A stretch of 64,000 nucleotides of DNA from positions 4,412,715-4,476,714 of the forward strand of contig CP092872.1 in NCBI GenBank assembly GCA_030710605.1, given 5' to 3'. The position numbers and the translations under genes are program-made. Shown here piece by piece: positions 1 to 9,845 of the stretch (position 1 is its first letter; each line of letters opens with the position of its first letter). The stretch is from Cordylochernes scorpioides. Taxonomy: Eukaryota > Arthropoda > Arachnida > Pseudoscorpiones > Chernetidae. The notes under the pieces were generated by a model. That model searched no databases. It had not been told where the DNA came from and was given only the letters and a program-made list of their open reading frames with translations.

Positions 1-85
1 ACCATGAACGTGGATCGAATCCCGTATTGGACACTTTGTTTTAATATTTGAATAACCTTCATTATTCATTGTTGTCTTCTTCTTT
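1..85 (+). repeat. tRNA-derived SINE, partial
   Basis: This stretch matches the units tandemly repeated at 45372-46310: a B-box-like GATCGAATCCC followed by a body with AATAACCTTCATTATTCATTG. The tRNA-like head is cut by the window edge. Confidence 0.5.
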
Positions 86-289
86 CTTATCTCCATTCGA
101 TCATTCATGACTGGGTGAAGTAAAATGCCTTTTGCATTAAGCCTGAAAGCACTACTCAGTGACAGGCCGACTTAGCTCCAAAAGAAATGCTGCCTCTGAC
201 ATGAGGAACATACACCATGTGCAGCTGCTCCTAACATGGAGTACAGACTCATCCTGTATTCCTGTATTAGGAGCCCTTACAGCGTACTA
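86..289 (+). repeat. Repeat family D, left part (interrupted by mariner)
   Basis: This sequence resumes at 1588-1650 after the mariner insertion. An inverted paralogue lies at about 56200-56480 (for example GACAGGCCGACTTAGCTC here and its complement there). The paralogue is uninterrupted, so D is older than the mariner. The class of D is unknown to me. Confidence 0.55.
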
Positions 290-1585
290 CAGAGGGTGTT
301 CACACTTATAGGAAACGAGCGCACGGTGTAAAAAAGGAACTATTACTTTTTTTTTTTAAATCAACAACGTGAAATTCGAAAAGTTTTAAGCCAATTCTAA
401 CACGCAATACATTTAATTTTTTTAATGCCCTTCAAATACAATAATTTCATAAGAGGTTATATTTTTGGACTTTCCAGAGCTAATCTTACCTATTTGGACA
501 TAATTAAAATATGCAAACAAGATGATATCAACATTTATAAAAAATGTATTTATAATATCATTCACGACAAAAATATCAAGTTTTTATTCAAAGCACCTAC
601 GGAGAAATGGACAAAAGATTATCACCCTATATCTGTGAGAACTCCTGCAACTGTCAAAAAAGTGAAAAAATATATTACAAAAGAAAATCCTATGCCACAA
701 AGAGATATAGCCAAATTAATAGGAACATCAGTGTCAACAATAAATAAAAAAATTAATAAAGATTTAGGCCTAAAACCTACAAAAAAAAACATGCGGTTCA
801 CAAATTGTTTCAGAGCCATATTCGTCAGCGGCACACTATCGGCAGATATTTTTATGAAAATTTCTTGGCTGATGATAGATGGAAATTTATTGTTACATAT
901 GACAAAGCATGGGTATATTTAACCGATTGCGACAGAAAAAGAGCTATATACTATCAAAAAAGGGTGGAAAAATCTAGGCCAATTTGGTTGAAGGAATGTG
1001 CCGAAAGTTATCCCAAAGGATTTATGGTGGCATGCGGTATATCATATGAAGGAAAATTAAAAATAAGAACGGTTGAAAGAAATGCCAAAATAAACTCGGA
1101 GTACTATCAAAACAACATTTTAGAACCTATATTTTTAAATGATATTCCCTCTATCTATGGAAAACTGAGCAACAAAGTCTGGTTTCACCACGATAACGCC
1201 ACAAGTCATACCTCATCTACAACCCAAGCTTATTTGGAAGATCTAAGGCAAAGAACAGGAATCAACACTATTCCAAAGAACAGAACCCCTGTAAAATCAC
1301 CTGATTCAGCCCCGATGGATTTTTGCATTTTTGTATGCCTTAAAAGAGCACTTGGAAGAGACACCCTAGGACAATTGAAGGTCTCTGGAAAGTGGTGAAA
1401 GGAAGAATGGGATCTTTTGAGTATGGCCATGATCAGAAAGTGTCTGCTATCGTGGAAATTCAGGTGCCGTTCTGTAAATAAAGAAAAAGGCTTTCAAATA
1501 GAACATTTGAAATTTTTCAAATATGGTGTAAATTTCAAATATTTTATAATAAAAACTTGTTTCCTATAAGTGTGAACGCCCTCTG
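290..1585 (+). mobile_element. Tc1/mariner element, DD41D type
   Basis: The termini are inverted repeats of about 27 bp: CAGAGGGTGTTCACACTTAT on the left, and the complement of TAAGTGTGAACGCCCTCTG on the right. They differ at one position and are flanked by TA on both sides, the target duplication expected of IS630/Tc1/mariner elements. The element is 1296 bp, the usual size. The 56.27 kb paralogue of the host repeat lacks it and shows a single TA. The transposase inside is broken, so the copy is non-autonomous now. Confidence 0.92.
425..1569 (+). pseudogene. DD41D mariner transposase, broken
   Basis: The N-terminal part reads from ATG 425 and includes a helix-turn-helix (around MPQRDIAKLIGTSVSTINKK). 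Near 780-790, in a run of nine A, the frame slips by one base. The second frame then carries the catalytic core: first Asp in VTYDKAW, second in HHDNATSH, third in SAPMDF. I count exactly 41 residues between the second and third Asp. An in-frame TGA at 1396-1398 follows, after which the same frame continues with a mariner-like tail (KEEWDLLSMAMIRKCLLSWK) to TAA at 1567-1569, inside the right terminal repeat. Only two lesions, so the insertion is fairly young. Either lesion could be real; the A-run slip could also be a sequencing error. Confidence 0.88.
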
Positions 1586-1587
1586 TA

Positions 1588-1715
1588 TCAGCAGGGCCTG
1601 CTGAATCCAGGTTTTTTAGTGAGGTTGTTACTGCTCCCCCTCCTTCTCATTGTTATAAATATCATAAACTAGGTTGCTCTTTTCGAGCGTCACCTAGTAA
1701 AGTTTGGAAGCAGGA
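1588..1715 (+). repeat. Repeat D right part plus SINE/LINE tail
   Basis: To about 1650 this continues family D across the mariner. From about 1651 it carries the tail AAACTAGGTTGCTCTTTT ... CACCTAGTAAAGTTTGGAA, also seen at the LINE 3' end near 45300 and in the SINE tandem. Confidence 0.5.
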
Positions 1716-1743
1716 ATCTAGGGAATAGTTTATTTTATAAATA

Positions 1744-2022
1744 CACCTATCCCCCGATTTACACGGTACTTGTTTTACACGTTTTCGCTTTTACACGGTT
1801 TTCCAAATTTTTTTTTTTTTGTTTTTAACGCACTATACTAACGAAATACTATACGAAAAAATTGTAGAGCAATTGCCACATCTTCTTCTTCAACTGAAAA
1901 GAAGCCAATTTTTTTGGCAAGTCATAGCTGGTTTGAAAGATTTAAAATAAGACATTCTTTTTTTTTTCGATTTACACCTTTTTCTCAGAAACGTATCTAC
2001 CGTGTAAATCGGGGGATAGGTG
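1744..2022. mobile_element. MITE with 24-bp TIR (Tc1/mariner/pogo-like)
   Basis: Terminal inverted repeats CACCTATCCCCCGATTTACA and its complement, extending to about 24 bp, flanked by TA. The 279-bp interior is T-rich and non-coding. This is the only copy I see in the window. Confidence 0.85.
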
Positions 2023-2024
2023 TA

Positions 2025-2985
2025 TTTTAGTACTTCAAGCTTTACAAACCATGACTCCTTCTACAGAAACATTACTAACTAACTATAACTGATGTGTGTC
2101 TATGCCCTATACCCATGTAGAGAAGAATTTCAAGTCCCGAAAACTTGAATTAATAGAATATTCATACAAGATACTTATTCCTGATGGAATTTTCCCCAAA
2201 TGTTATACATAGACCGGTTATATGTAGATATTATGCCGCATTATGTGTGATATACATTAATAAAAATTCGCTTAAATTTCATAAAACCATTGAAACTATG
2301 AAACTATTTCATAATATTTGACCAACACATTTCTTTTTATATATATATATTCCTTCCTACCATTTGTACCATAGTTCTTTTAAGTCGCGATTGCCTGTTG
2401 AAGGGTTTTTACCTGAAAGCTTGCACCTATGCATCAATAAAAGAAACTCTTCTTTCTTCACCATGTTTTTCGTCTAATTTCAATTCAGGAAGAATTCTTT
2501 ATCTACATTTCTTGATGTATCAGAAAAAGGCCAATCACATACACGTTTATAAGTGATGCTTTGTCAGCGTGTTGAAGGTTGTACCTCTTTATCCCAAGAG
2601 GTTTCAAAGGCGATATCAAAGAATTTTCACCTTCTTGAGATTTGTTTCACGAGGGTATATTATCATTTATCGAATATTATATGCGAATTTTATTTTAAGA
2701 CATCAACAAATTTAATGGATATTTTTCTCTATTCTTGTTATTAAAAAAAAAACCTTATAAAACTTTTTAGAATAGTTTTTAATACTAATGAAAAATATGA
2801 TGTCCTAAATAAAATATTAATTAATTTTCTTATGGAGGGATATTATGAAGGAAATATTTAATATGGGAGTGAATTTAGGACATGGCAAATATTTGTCCGA
2901 CTGAGGGAGTCATTAATAAAACTTGGAATAATTTGTCTCTGTCGGGACGTGCCGCCTTTATTTTGTTTTCTCCGCATCTTCTTCA
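2025..2985. other. Unassigned AT-rich stretch
   Basis: I see no gene here. It contains a short hairpin motif at about 2390-2430 (GTTGAAGGG ... CCTGAAAGC followed by AATAAA) of the kind found in several repeats of the window. Confidence 0.4.
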
Positions 2986-2994
2986 TTTTGGAGA

Positions 2995-3335
2995 GAAGAG
3001 ATGATTGTATAGAGAATTCTACTGTCCTATAAGCTTATGTCCATAGATTGCTTGAATACCATTTCAAAGATTCCAACCTTCAGTGTAACATATATAATCA
3101 GAATGATCCAATACAGAAATAAAGCTCTAGGAAGAAGTCTGATGGATTATATTGGTGAAACCGCTGGGAGGGTTCACCACTGATGACCAAGCCCAGCCAA
3201 TACATATTTTTTCATCGCAGTAAGGACAGTAGAAGTTTTATTATGTATAAAAGAAACATTCGCGCTTTTAAATTCTTTCATTTTATATGTATAGATGGCG
3301 CGTTATTGCTTTGTGTTAATTTATTCTAACTGACC
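2995..3335 (-). mobile_element. Fold-back MITE family A, copy
   Basis: Family A has TIR-embedded blocks: CTACTGCCCTTACTGCAATG, GGGAGGGCCTGGCTCATCAG and GTGAACCCTCCCAGCGGTTT, read on the opposite strand here. An internal TTATGTCCATAGATTGCTT and a trailing AGATGGCGCGTTATTG are also shared. Non-coding. Confidence 0.7.
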
Positions 3336-3575
3336 TTGTATTTAATTGTTTGCGGAAGAGCATTGCTCGATGCGAATATTTGAATGCAATTCTACTGTCT
3401 ATAAACTTATGTCCATAGATTGCTTAAATACCATTTCAAAGATTCACCATTCAGTGCTACGTATATAAGCAGAATGATCCAATACCGTATTAGAGATCTA
3501 ATAAGCAGTCTGGTATATTAAATTGACGAAACCGCTGGGAGGGTTCACCACTGATGAGCCAAACTCTTCCAATTT

Positions 3576-3647
3576 TTTTACGTGGTCTAGTGGTTAGGTT
3601 ACCTGGCTCTCACTCAGAAGGCCAGGTTTCGATTCCCGGCGTAGGAA
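3576..3647 (+). tRNA. tRNA-Glu(CTC)-like, degenerate
   Basis: A-box TGGTCTAGTGGTTAGG and B-box GGTTTCGATTCCC are present. The anticodon loop CTCTCAC gives CTC. The acceptor stem is imperfect (TTTTACG against CGTAGGA), so this is probably a pseudogene or a tRNA-derived mobile segment. Confidence 0.6.
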
Positions 3648-3802
3648 ATCTTTTGGGGCTCAAAAATCATCTCTTTTGGCTAGCAGCCCCACAAATAAAG
3701 ATATTTCCGACCTCCCAATATATGTTTTCATCGGGAGGGCGTAAATATCTTCATTTGCGGGGCTGCTAGGCAAAAGAGATTATTTTTGAGCCCCAAAAGA
3801 TT

Positions 3803-3873
3803 TTCCACGCCGGGAATCGAACCCGGGTTTCCTGATTGAGACCCAGGTATCCTAGCCAGTAGACCAGGTAGGA
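3803..3873 (-). tRNA. tRNA-Glu(CTC)-like, opposite strand
   Basis: The reverse complement shows GGTCTACTGGCTAGGATACC, an anticodon loop GTCTCAA (CTC) and GGGTTCGATTCCC. It forms one arm of an inverted repeat with the copy at 3576. Acceptor pairing is imperfect. Confidence 0.6.
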
Positions 3874-3902
3874 AAATTTGGAGGGCTTGGCTCATCCCAA
3901 TT

Positions 3903-3960
3903 TTCCAACCTGGTCTAGTGGCTAGGATACCTGGCTCTCAACCAGGAAGCCCGGGTTCGA
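3903..3960 (+). tRNA. tRNA-Glu(CTC)-like, 3' truncated
   Basis: This has the best-conserved 5' part of the three (TGGTCTAGTGGCTAGGATAC, loop CTCTCAA), but the sequence breaks off after GGGTTCGA, inside the T arm. It cannot be functional. Confidence 0.6.
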
Positions 3961-4149
3961 ATTATATTAACGCCCTCCCAATCTATGTTTTCATCGCAGT
4001 AAGGACAGTAGAAGTTTGTATTGTATATAAAAGAAACATTAAATCCTGTCATTTTTAATATAGAGAGAACATAGTTACTGTGATAGTTTATCCCATATGG
4101 TATAACGAAACAGGTTTATATCAACATGACTTCTTAATATGATGGATTA

Positions 4150-4312
4150 GCGCGACATCTGTTAAGGAAAATCTGAACTATTTTTGACGCCTATGTTGCA
4201 TTAAAAGATAAATCAATCTTCTACTGCCCTTACTGCAATGATAAAATAATGGGAGGGCCTGGCTCATCAGTGGTGAACCCTCTATGCGGTTTCGCCAGTT
4301 TAATCTACCATG
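4150..4312 (+). mobile_element. MITE A fragment
   Basis: Contains CTACTGCCCTTACTGCAATG, GGGAGGGCCTGGCTCATCAG, GTGGTGAACCCT and CGGTTTCGCCAGTTTAATCT in the order of family A. One end only. Confidence 0.65.
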
Positions 4313-4363
4313 AAGAATCATACTAAAAATAATCATTGAATCATTTTCTAATATATATACACT

Positions 4364-4863
4364 AATGGAAAACAAATAAAGGAAGTGGAAAGTCTTTGGT
4401 GTCGCCGGACGTCTGTTTTTTTTTTTTTTTTTTTTTAAGGAAACAGAGGTAATTTTTTCAAACTTGGTTATCTCGTGTGTCTAAGAGTTATTGTCTCAAT
4501 CCCAATATACATTCCAAAATGTACAACTTCTTTAAGTTGTGTCCATGAGTGTATATTGGTTATCTCGTTTGTCTTCAATAAAGGTCACTGTAATATCTTT
4601 CAGAGTTATTGTCTGAATCCCGATATACATGCTGAAAGGTACAACTTCTTTAAGTTTTGTCCATGAGTGTATATTGGTTATCTCGTGTGTCTTCAATAAA
4701 GGTCACTGTAATATCTTTCAGAGTTATTGTCTCAATCCCGATATACATGCTAAAAGGTACAACTTCCTTAAGTTGTGTCCATGAGTGTATATTGGTTATC
4801 TCGTGTGTCTTCAATAAAGGTCACTATAATATCTTTCAGAGTTATTATCTGAATCCCGAGTAA
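4364..4863 (-). repeat. 118-bp satellite within a Tc1-type MITE, partial
   Basis: The left end ACACTAATGGAAAACAAA is the terminus seen at 11095 and 18059 on the other strand. It is followed by about three units of a 118-bp tandem repeat (TCTTCAATAAAGGTCACTG ... TTGGTTATCTCGTGTG). The far terminus is lost. Confidence 0.7.
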
Positions 4864-4984
4864 TCTTCTATAAGTGATAATCTACAAGGATGGTAAGTGA
4901 CGTATGCAAATATTTTTATTGATAAACTAACAACTGAGTCGTTATATTTGTAAAAAGATCATTTTATTTTCGCATTTAATTTTA

Positions 4985-5130
4985 TTTTCCACCTACATTT
5001 GTAAGTACAAAATCGAACTGCTTTTTTACATACGTAAACCTGCAATACACTTACAGTAAAAGTAGTCGTTAACAAACCACCATTTATTATCATGGCCTGT
5101 ACCACGTGTACTAGGGATAATAAAAAATAT
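4985..5130 (+). repeat. Repeat family C
   Basis: Shared with 55855-55975 (same strand) and about 28676-28775 (opposite strand). The conserved 3' block is CATGGCCTGTACCACGTGTA followed by CTAGGGATAA. Class unknown. Confidence 0.5.
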
Positions 5131-5734
5131 AAGTACTGGAATCCCATTCAATAAAGTAAGCAAAAATTCGAGAATCACGGGACGAGTGTCTTTTATACGA
5201 AGATTTTATTGTAAATCGCTCAAGCTTTCGGGCTGACCGGCCCTTCTACAGGAAACAAGTGAAAACATATGGCACATTGGGCACTATATAGGGATGATAC
5301 TATTTACATATTTTAAAAAACTATAGGGATTTTGCATATCTATGCAATGTTGAGAGGAGCAAACAATCTGCTCTTAAGCTTACAATACCTAAAAAAAAAA
5401 TATTTTTGCTCAGAATCGAATTTTCTCATTTAAATAACACTAAGAGCATTTACAATAATTATTCTCAGTTACCATATGAATTATTATTTCCTCGGAAATA
5501 AACTATGTGAATAAAAAAGATCCGAATTAATACAACCTCCAATAAAAGACAACCTCCAGAAGAGACTAGGGATATCAAAGCTTTTTGTAGGTTTGTCATT
5601 AGAAACACAATTGTAAATCTTTAATAGTTATAACAGATAAGGAATCATATTTATATTGTGTTTTAAAAACTTTCACTTGCAAATCGCGAAAGAGAAATCT
5701 GCGAAGCATATTATATATTTATAATTATATGTAT

Positions 5735-5960
5735 TTCTACTGTCCTCAAAGATTATGTCCATAGTTCTTCTAAAATACCCATTCCAAGAGTCTAGCTTCA
5801 GTATCACTATAAGATGAAAAACCGAAAATTGCAATATTACAGCGATATGATAAATTAAACTGGCGAAACCGCTGGGAGGGTTCACCACTGATGAGCCAAG
5901 CCCTCATAGTATTTTATCATTGCAGTAAGGTGAGTAAAAAAATGATTTGATTTTAAAAGA
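5735..5960 (-). mobile_element. MITE A copy
   Basis: Carries TCCATAGTTCTTCTAAAATA, GGCGAAACCGCTGGGAGGG, CACCACTGATGAGCC and TCATTGCAGTAAGG, diagnostic of family A. Confidence 0.65.
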
Positions 5961-6329
5961 ATCATGCGTGTCAAAAAATAATTCAAATTTCTTACATGGA
6001 GTAGAGTGTCAAGAAAAATTACATATTCCATTTCACATTGTGTATTCAACAGTTTAAAATACATTATTTTATAAATTGAGATATCTTCCCATTATTTTAC
6101 ACCCCTTTAACGTTTTCTCCCTTAAACCCTTTAAGAACTTCCATTATCAAAACAAACATCCACAAATAAACGCATTTAGTAACTTTTATTCTATAAAACG
6201 CTCAACAAAAGACATCTAAAACATTGAGAGCTTGAAGTAAATCTTCAGTAAACATGAAAAAAAGTTTTATAATCTTTTAAAAACGTCAGGTAAATCTTTT
6301 CGTCGAGATAGTTTTAAAAAACATAAGTA

Positions 6330-6593
6330 AGCGCTTCAGGTAATCTGGACTGAAAACAATAAGGGTTTAAAGATAGAGTGCTTTCTTGTATGAACTTATT
6401 TCTTAATGGCTAGAGATTTTTTGTCGTCTTTACATTTATCTAAAATACGAAGGAGTTTTCTCCATTTCTGCGATGAAGACCTTTTAAGAACATAGGATGA
6501 CGATACCTGAGGAAAAATAGTAGTTTGATGATTGGTTTCGAAGTATGGAGAAATGTATTGATTGTGATTGTAAATATTTTTGAAAATTGTATA
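6330..6593. repeat. Segmental duplication, copy 1, left part
   Basis: Closely matches 14783-15049 (AAGCGCTTCAGGTAATCTGG through GAAAATTGTATAC). Together with the MITEs that follow, this is the left part of a duplicated block that continues to about 11610 here and about 18960 in copy 2. Confidence 0.75.
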
Positions 6594-6859
6594 CACCAAT
6601 ACCTCGCTTTGCGTCGTTTCGTTTTGTGTTTTTTTTAGAAGTTGCGTCGCTGCTTAATTTTTACTGATTTTCACTGTGCGTCGTTAGATTTTCGAAGTTG
6701 CGTTGTTTTGGATTCGAGTCTTCAATTTTTTTTTTCTAAAATATGGCGACACCTTTGTTTTTGATTGCGCCATGCCATCAAAATTTTATTTTCAATTTGC
6801 GTCGTGTTTTTTTTTTTTTTTTTTGGAACGTAACCCCGACGCAAAGCGAGGTATGGGTG
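6594..6859. mobile_element. MITE family H, copy 1
   Basis: TIRs CACCAATACCTCGCTTTGCG and the complement of GCAAAGCGAGGTATGGGTG, flanked by TA. The interior has repeated TGCGTCGT motifs and a T-run. This copy preserves the empty site (TTTTCAATTTGCGTCGTG) of the Helitron found in copy 2. Confidence 0.85.
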
Positions 6860-6871
6860 TATAATAAAGTA

Positions 6872-7043
6872 CAGTTAAACCTGTCTATAGCACCCCCTCT
6901 TGGGATTCACCAAAATAGGGTGCTATAGAGAGGAAATGCTATAGACAGGTCACTTTTAATGTAAATCGCATCGTACTACGTATTTAAAATCGGGCGCTAT
7001 AGAGGGCACTATTTAGAGGGGGAGCTATAGACAGGTTTAACTG
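6872..7043. mobile_element. MITE family I, pogo-like TIR, copy 1
   Basis: TIRs CAGTTAAACCTGTCTATAGC and the complement of GCTATAGACAGGTTTAACTG. TA is visible on the left; the right flank is CA. CAGT termini with TA duplication are typical of pogo/Tigger-derived MITEs. Other copies are at 9519 and 15979. Confidence 0.85.
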
Positions 7044-7120
7044 CATTATTACTATGCCTGTAGATTGATTATAAAGATCCGAAAGTTTGCACTTTACACG
7101 AATAAAGAAATATATTTTGC

Positions 7121-7192
7121 TCAAAGAAAAACAGGGTAACGTGGTAAGATTCTTTTAAAAGAATCTTACCACGTTACCCTGTTTTTCTTTGA
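7121..7192. repeat. Perfect 72-bp palindrome without spacer
   Basis: Two 36-base arms meet directly at TCTTTT|AAAAGA. The left arm contains CAGGGTAACGTGGTAAGA. I found no mismatch by eye. Confidence 0.85.
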
Positions 7193-7578
7193 ATATTACA
7201 GCGTGGCGATATGATGTCTGATCCTAACCTTGAATATTTTGCTACTGTTTATATTATTATTTAATATTTCATAGCAATTTTATTTTATGAAGTATAATTG
7301 CGAAACTTTCATAGTGCCCTATGTATAAATGTAGTTAGCTATTATCTCTTATTATATATATAAAAGTCAATTTCTGTCTGTCTGTTCGCGATAAACTCAA
7401 AAACTACTGAACCAATTGGTACCAAATTTTGCATGTCACTTTTTATAAACCTGAGGAAAATTTTCGGCTGCATTTTGATTAGTATTTTTGGCTATTTCTT
7501 TTTTTCATTTGAAGAACTTTTTTTTACGCGGACTAATCCGGAATGGAATGAATACCTAAATATGGCCATTTTTTTAAA

Positions 7579-7649
7579 GCATCGGTGGTTCAGTGGTAGA
7601 ATGCTCGCCTGCCACGCGGGCGGCCAGGGTTCGATTCCCGGCCGATGCA
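7579..7649 (+). tRNA. tRNA-Gly(GCC)
   Basis: The 71-nt cloverleaf is complete. The acceptor stem GCATCGG pairs with CCGATGC, discriminator A. The A-box GTGGTTCAGTGGTAGAATGC, anticodon GCC in CCTGCCACG, and T arm with GGTTCGATTCCC all match animal tRNA-Gly. A T-run follows at once and can terminate Pol III. It lies in Helitron sequence, so it may be a hitch-hiking copy, but it looks functional. Confidence 0.92.
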
Positions 7650-7686
7650 TTTTTTTAAACAATTTTTAAAACTCATTTATATTATA

Positions 7687-8213
7687 TCTTCTATATATAT
7701 AAAAATGAATGTTTGTATGTTTGTTTGTTTGTTTGTTGGTTTGTATGTCCGGTATACAAATTCGCAGTAGTTCACTAATTCAAACCAAAATTTCCATACA
7801 TAGGTAAAAAAATACGGGGAAGACGATAGGCTATTTTAAAAAATATATAAATCAATTATTAAAACTATATATTATTAGTCAGAAAATGATGACGACGATA
7901 TTGCTGTATCATGTAAGATTATCAGATACAAAATTATATCGGGAAAAATTCCAAAAAGCAGAGACCACGGGTGAAACCAGCTCATTATTTTGTACGCAGG
8001 AACAAAATTCTAACAGAAAAACATTCATTCGAGCAGAAAACAAAAGCCAGATCATCTTTCTATAAAAATATCGCTTCTCAGACACAAAGTTTGGAGCGGG
8101 ACGTTTCACAAGAGTGACATCCACGGCGCCAATTTATAATTGTAACGAATAGTATTTGAATAAAAACATTTAATTGGGTAAAACCCGGGGGTTGCCCGGG
8201 TCATTCGGCTATA
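7687..8213 (+). mobile_element. Nested Helitron, cattcgGCTA type
   Basis: The 5' end TCTTCTATATATATAAAAAT is preceded by A. The 3' hairpin CCCGGGGGTTGCCCGGG is followed by TCATTCGGCTA, one base off the expected CTAG. Its 3' 100 bp match the end at 55623. Non-autonomous. Confidence 0.7.
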
Positions 8214-8216
8214 TTA

Positions 8217-8905
8217 TCTATATATATAAAAATGAATGTATGTCTGTTTGTTTGTCCTTTATGCCTGACCAAACCACTCATTGGATCGCTATGAAACTTT
8301 GGGAAGTTATTTAGTATAGTACTGGGAAGGTTTCTAGCAAATAAAAATTTTGAAATAACTTTTCGCCTAGAAATAATCAAGATAAATATTCTAATTTATC
8401 TGTTATAATTCAACAATCTGCTCTAAATATTATCATGATGATACGATGATTTTGTAATGTAGAAAATTAGGAAAGACAAAATTCAGGATGACACGGCAAT
8501 TTATTTGAGACAAGAATAATGATACAATTCCAAGGCAAGATACTATTCCTTTAACTTCCAATTACCGAGGGAACCAATTAATATTGATTTTATTCAACTT
8601 ATCGAGTATTTTTCAAGGGACCGGGAAAAAATGTTCACTTTATCGAGAGATTCGTTAAACAAACCTTTACTCGGGTAAAACCCGGGCGAAGCCGGGTACA
8701 TCCATACAAGAATAATGATACAATTCCAAGGCAAGATACTATTCCTTTAACTTCCAATTACCGAGGGAACCAATTAATATTGATTTTATTCAACTTATCG
8801 AGTATTTTTCAAGGGACCGGGAAAAAAATGTTCACTTTATCGAGAGATTCGTTAGACAAACTTTTACTCGGGTAAAACCCGGGCGAAGCCGGGTACGTCC
8901 GCTAG
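8217..8905 (+). mobile_element. Nested Helitron with duplicated 3' end
   Basis: The 5' end is TCTATATATATAAAAATGAA. The 3' end is CCCGGGCGAAGCCGGGTACG, then TCCGCTAG, then T. About 195 bp of the 3' end, including the hairpin, is tandemly duplicated (period 195, at about 8510 and 8705); only the second copy has a proper CTAG. It belongs to the family of the elements at 15246, 26258 and 57431. Confidence 0.85.
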
Positions 8906-9159
8906 TATATTATATATAATATAAATATATATTATAATATCAACTATATTAATTAAATCAAATACCTAAACACTAATATAATACAATTTTTGCCATCACA
9001 CACACTTTTTTCCTGTAGTTTATGTGTTGCTTCTGTATTGCTATTCTATGGCACTTCTAACATTTATTATTGATGTACTTTCAGTATGAAGCAAATTGCA
9101 ATCGGGGGAATTCTCGGGCGAAGCCGGGTCATACGTCTAGTAGCTTATATATGAAACCA

Positions 9160-9445
9160 TATTTGAGGAAGAGCATTGCTTGATGCACTTTCTTGAAGTG
9201 TTATATACCTCTACAGACCTATAGTATTAGTCCATAGATTCCCTAAACACTCTTAAATCGTTTTACAAAAAAATATGCAGGGTAAATAAGAAAATCAATT
9301 CAATAAGATTGTAGAGAGGTCTGGAGATTAATTTGGCGAAATTGCTGAGAGGATTCACCATTGATGAGCCAAGCCCTCTCATTCAATGCTGTTCATCATT
9401 GCAGTAAGGTCTGTAGAGATATTATTTGATAATAGGTATGAAAAA
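9160..9445 (-). mobile_element. MITE A copy
   Basis: Starts with GAGGAAGAGCATTGCTTGAT as at 3354, then TCCATAGATTCCCTAAACAC, CACCATTGATGAGCC and TCATTGCAGTAAGG. Diverged. Confidence 0.6.
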
Positions 9446-9518
9446 AAAATCACATTGTCAAAAAAATATTTGTTACAATTTTATTGATAGATGGTTATTG
9501 GATTTATAAATGAATATA

Positions 9519-9674
9519 CAGTTAAACCTGTTTATAGCGCCCCCTCTGGAGACTCACTAAAAAAAGATGCTATAGAGAGGGGTGCTATAAGTCACTTTTA
9601 ATGTAAATCGCATCGTACTACGTATTTAAAATCGGGCGCTATTTAGAGGGGACGCTCTAGAGAGGGTTCAACTG
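9519..9674. mobile_element. MITE family I, copy 2
   Basis: Left TIR CAGTTAAACCTGTTTATAGC, right AGAGAGGGTTCAACTG, TA on both flanks, and the same interior TAAATCGCATCGTACTACGT as the other copies. Confidence 0.85.
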
Positions 9675-9699
9675 TATATCGTATTTTATCAAAATATTG

Positions 9700-9845
9700 A
9701 AAATCTTTTCAACGCGTATGATTCTTTCTGTATAAAAAATATTTTACTTTTTGACTGCTATGATAAAAATATAATGGGAGGGCCTGGTTAATCAATGGTG
9801 AACCCTCCCAGCGGTTTCGCTAGTTTAATCTATCATAATGCATCT
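9700..9845 (+). mobile_element. MITE A fragment in duplication copy 1
   Basis: AACGCGTATGATTCTTTCTG, GGGAGGGCCTGGTTAATCAA and GTGAACCCTCCCAGCGGTTT. It corresponds to 16185-16325 in copy 2. Confidence 0.65.

Larger units (their letters stand above)
3345..4070. mobile_element. MITE A copy with inverted tRNA-Glu-like inserts
   Basis: A family A copy is interrupted after its CTGATGAGCC block. The insert holds tRNA-Glu-like sequence, then an inverted repeat (GGGGCTCAAAAATCATCTCT and GCTAGCAGCCCC near 3655-3690, complement near 3757-3800), then tRNA-Glu-like sequence on the other strand, then a third partial copy, after which A resumes at CGCCCTCCCAAT. Pieces of A (CCTCCCAATATATGTTTTCATC) also sit in the centre of the palindrome, so the structure arose by rearrangement as well as insertion. 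Confidence 0.65.
7345..9140 (+). mobile_element. Outer Helitron with two nested Helitrons
   Basis: The 5' end TCTCTTATTATATATATAAA follows an A. The 3' end is a hairpin (CTCGGGCGAAGCCGGG) followed by TCATACGTCTAG before T. Two further Helitrons (7687 and 8217) and a tRNA-Gly interrupt it. No Rep/helicase coding is visible. Pairing this 5' end with this 3' end is an inference from nesting. Confidence 0.65.

Noticed and set aside
622..834. Minus-strand frame opposite the DD41D transposase
   Set aside because: Antisense shadow of the real transposase frame.
3150..3200. Permuted hammerhead in MITE A (GGC-GAAA ... CTGATGA-GCC)
   Set aside because: Stem II could pair, but only five bases (CACCA) remain for stem I and its loop; the same bases fit better into the GGGAGGG/CCCTCCC hairpin of the MITE.
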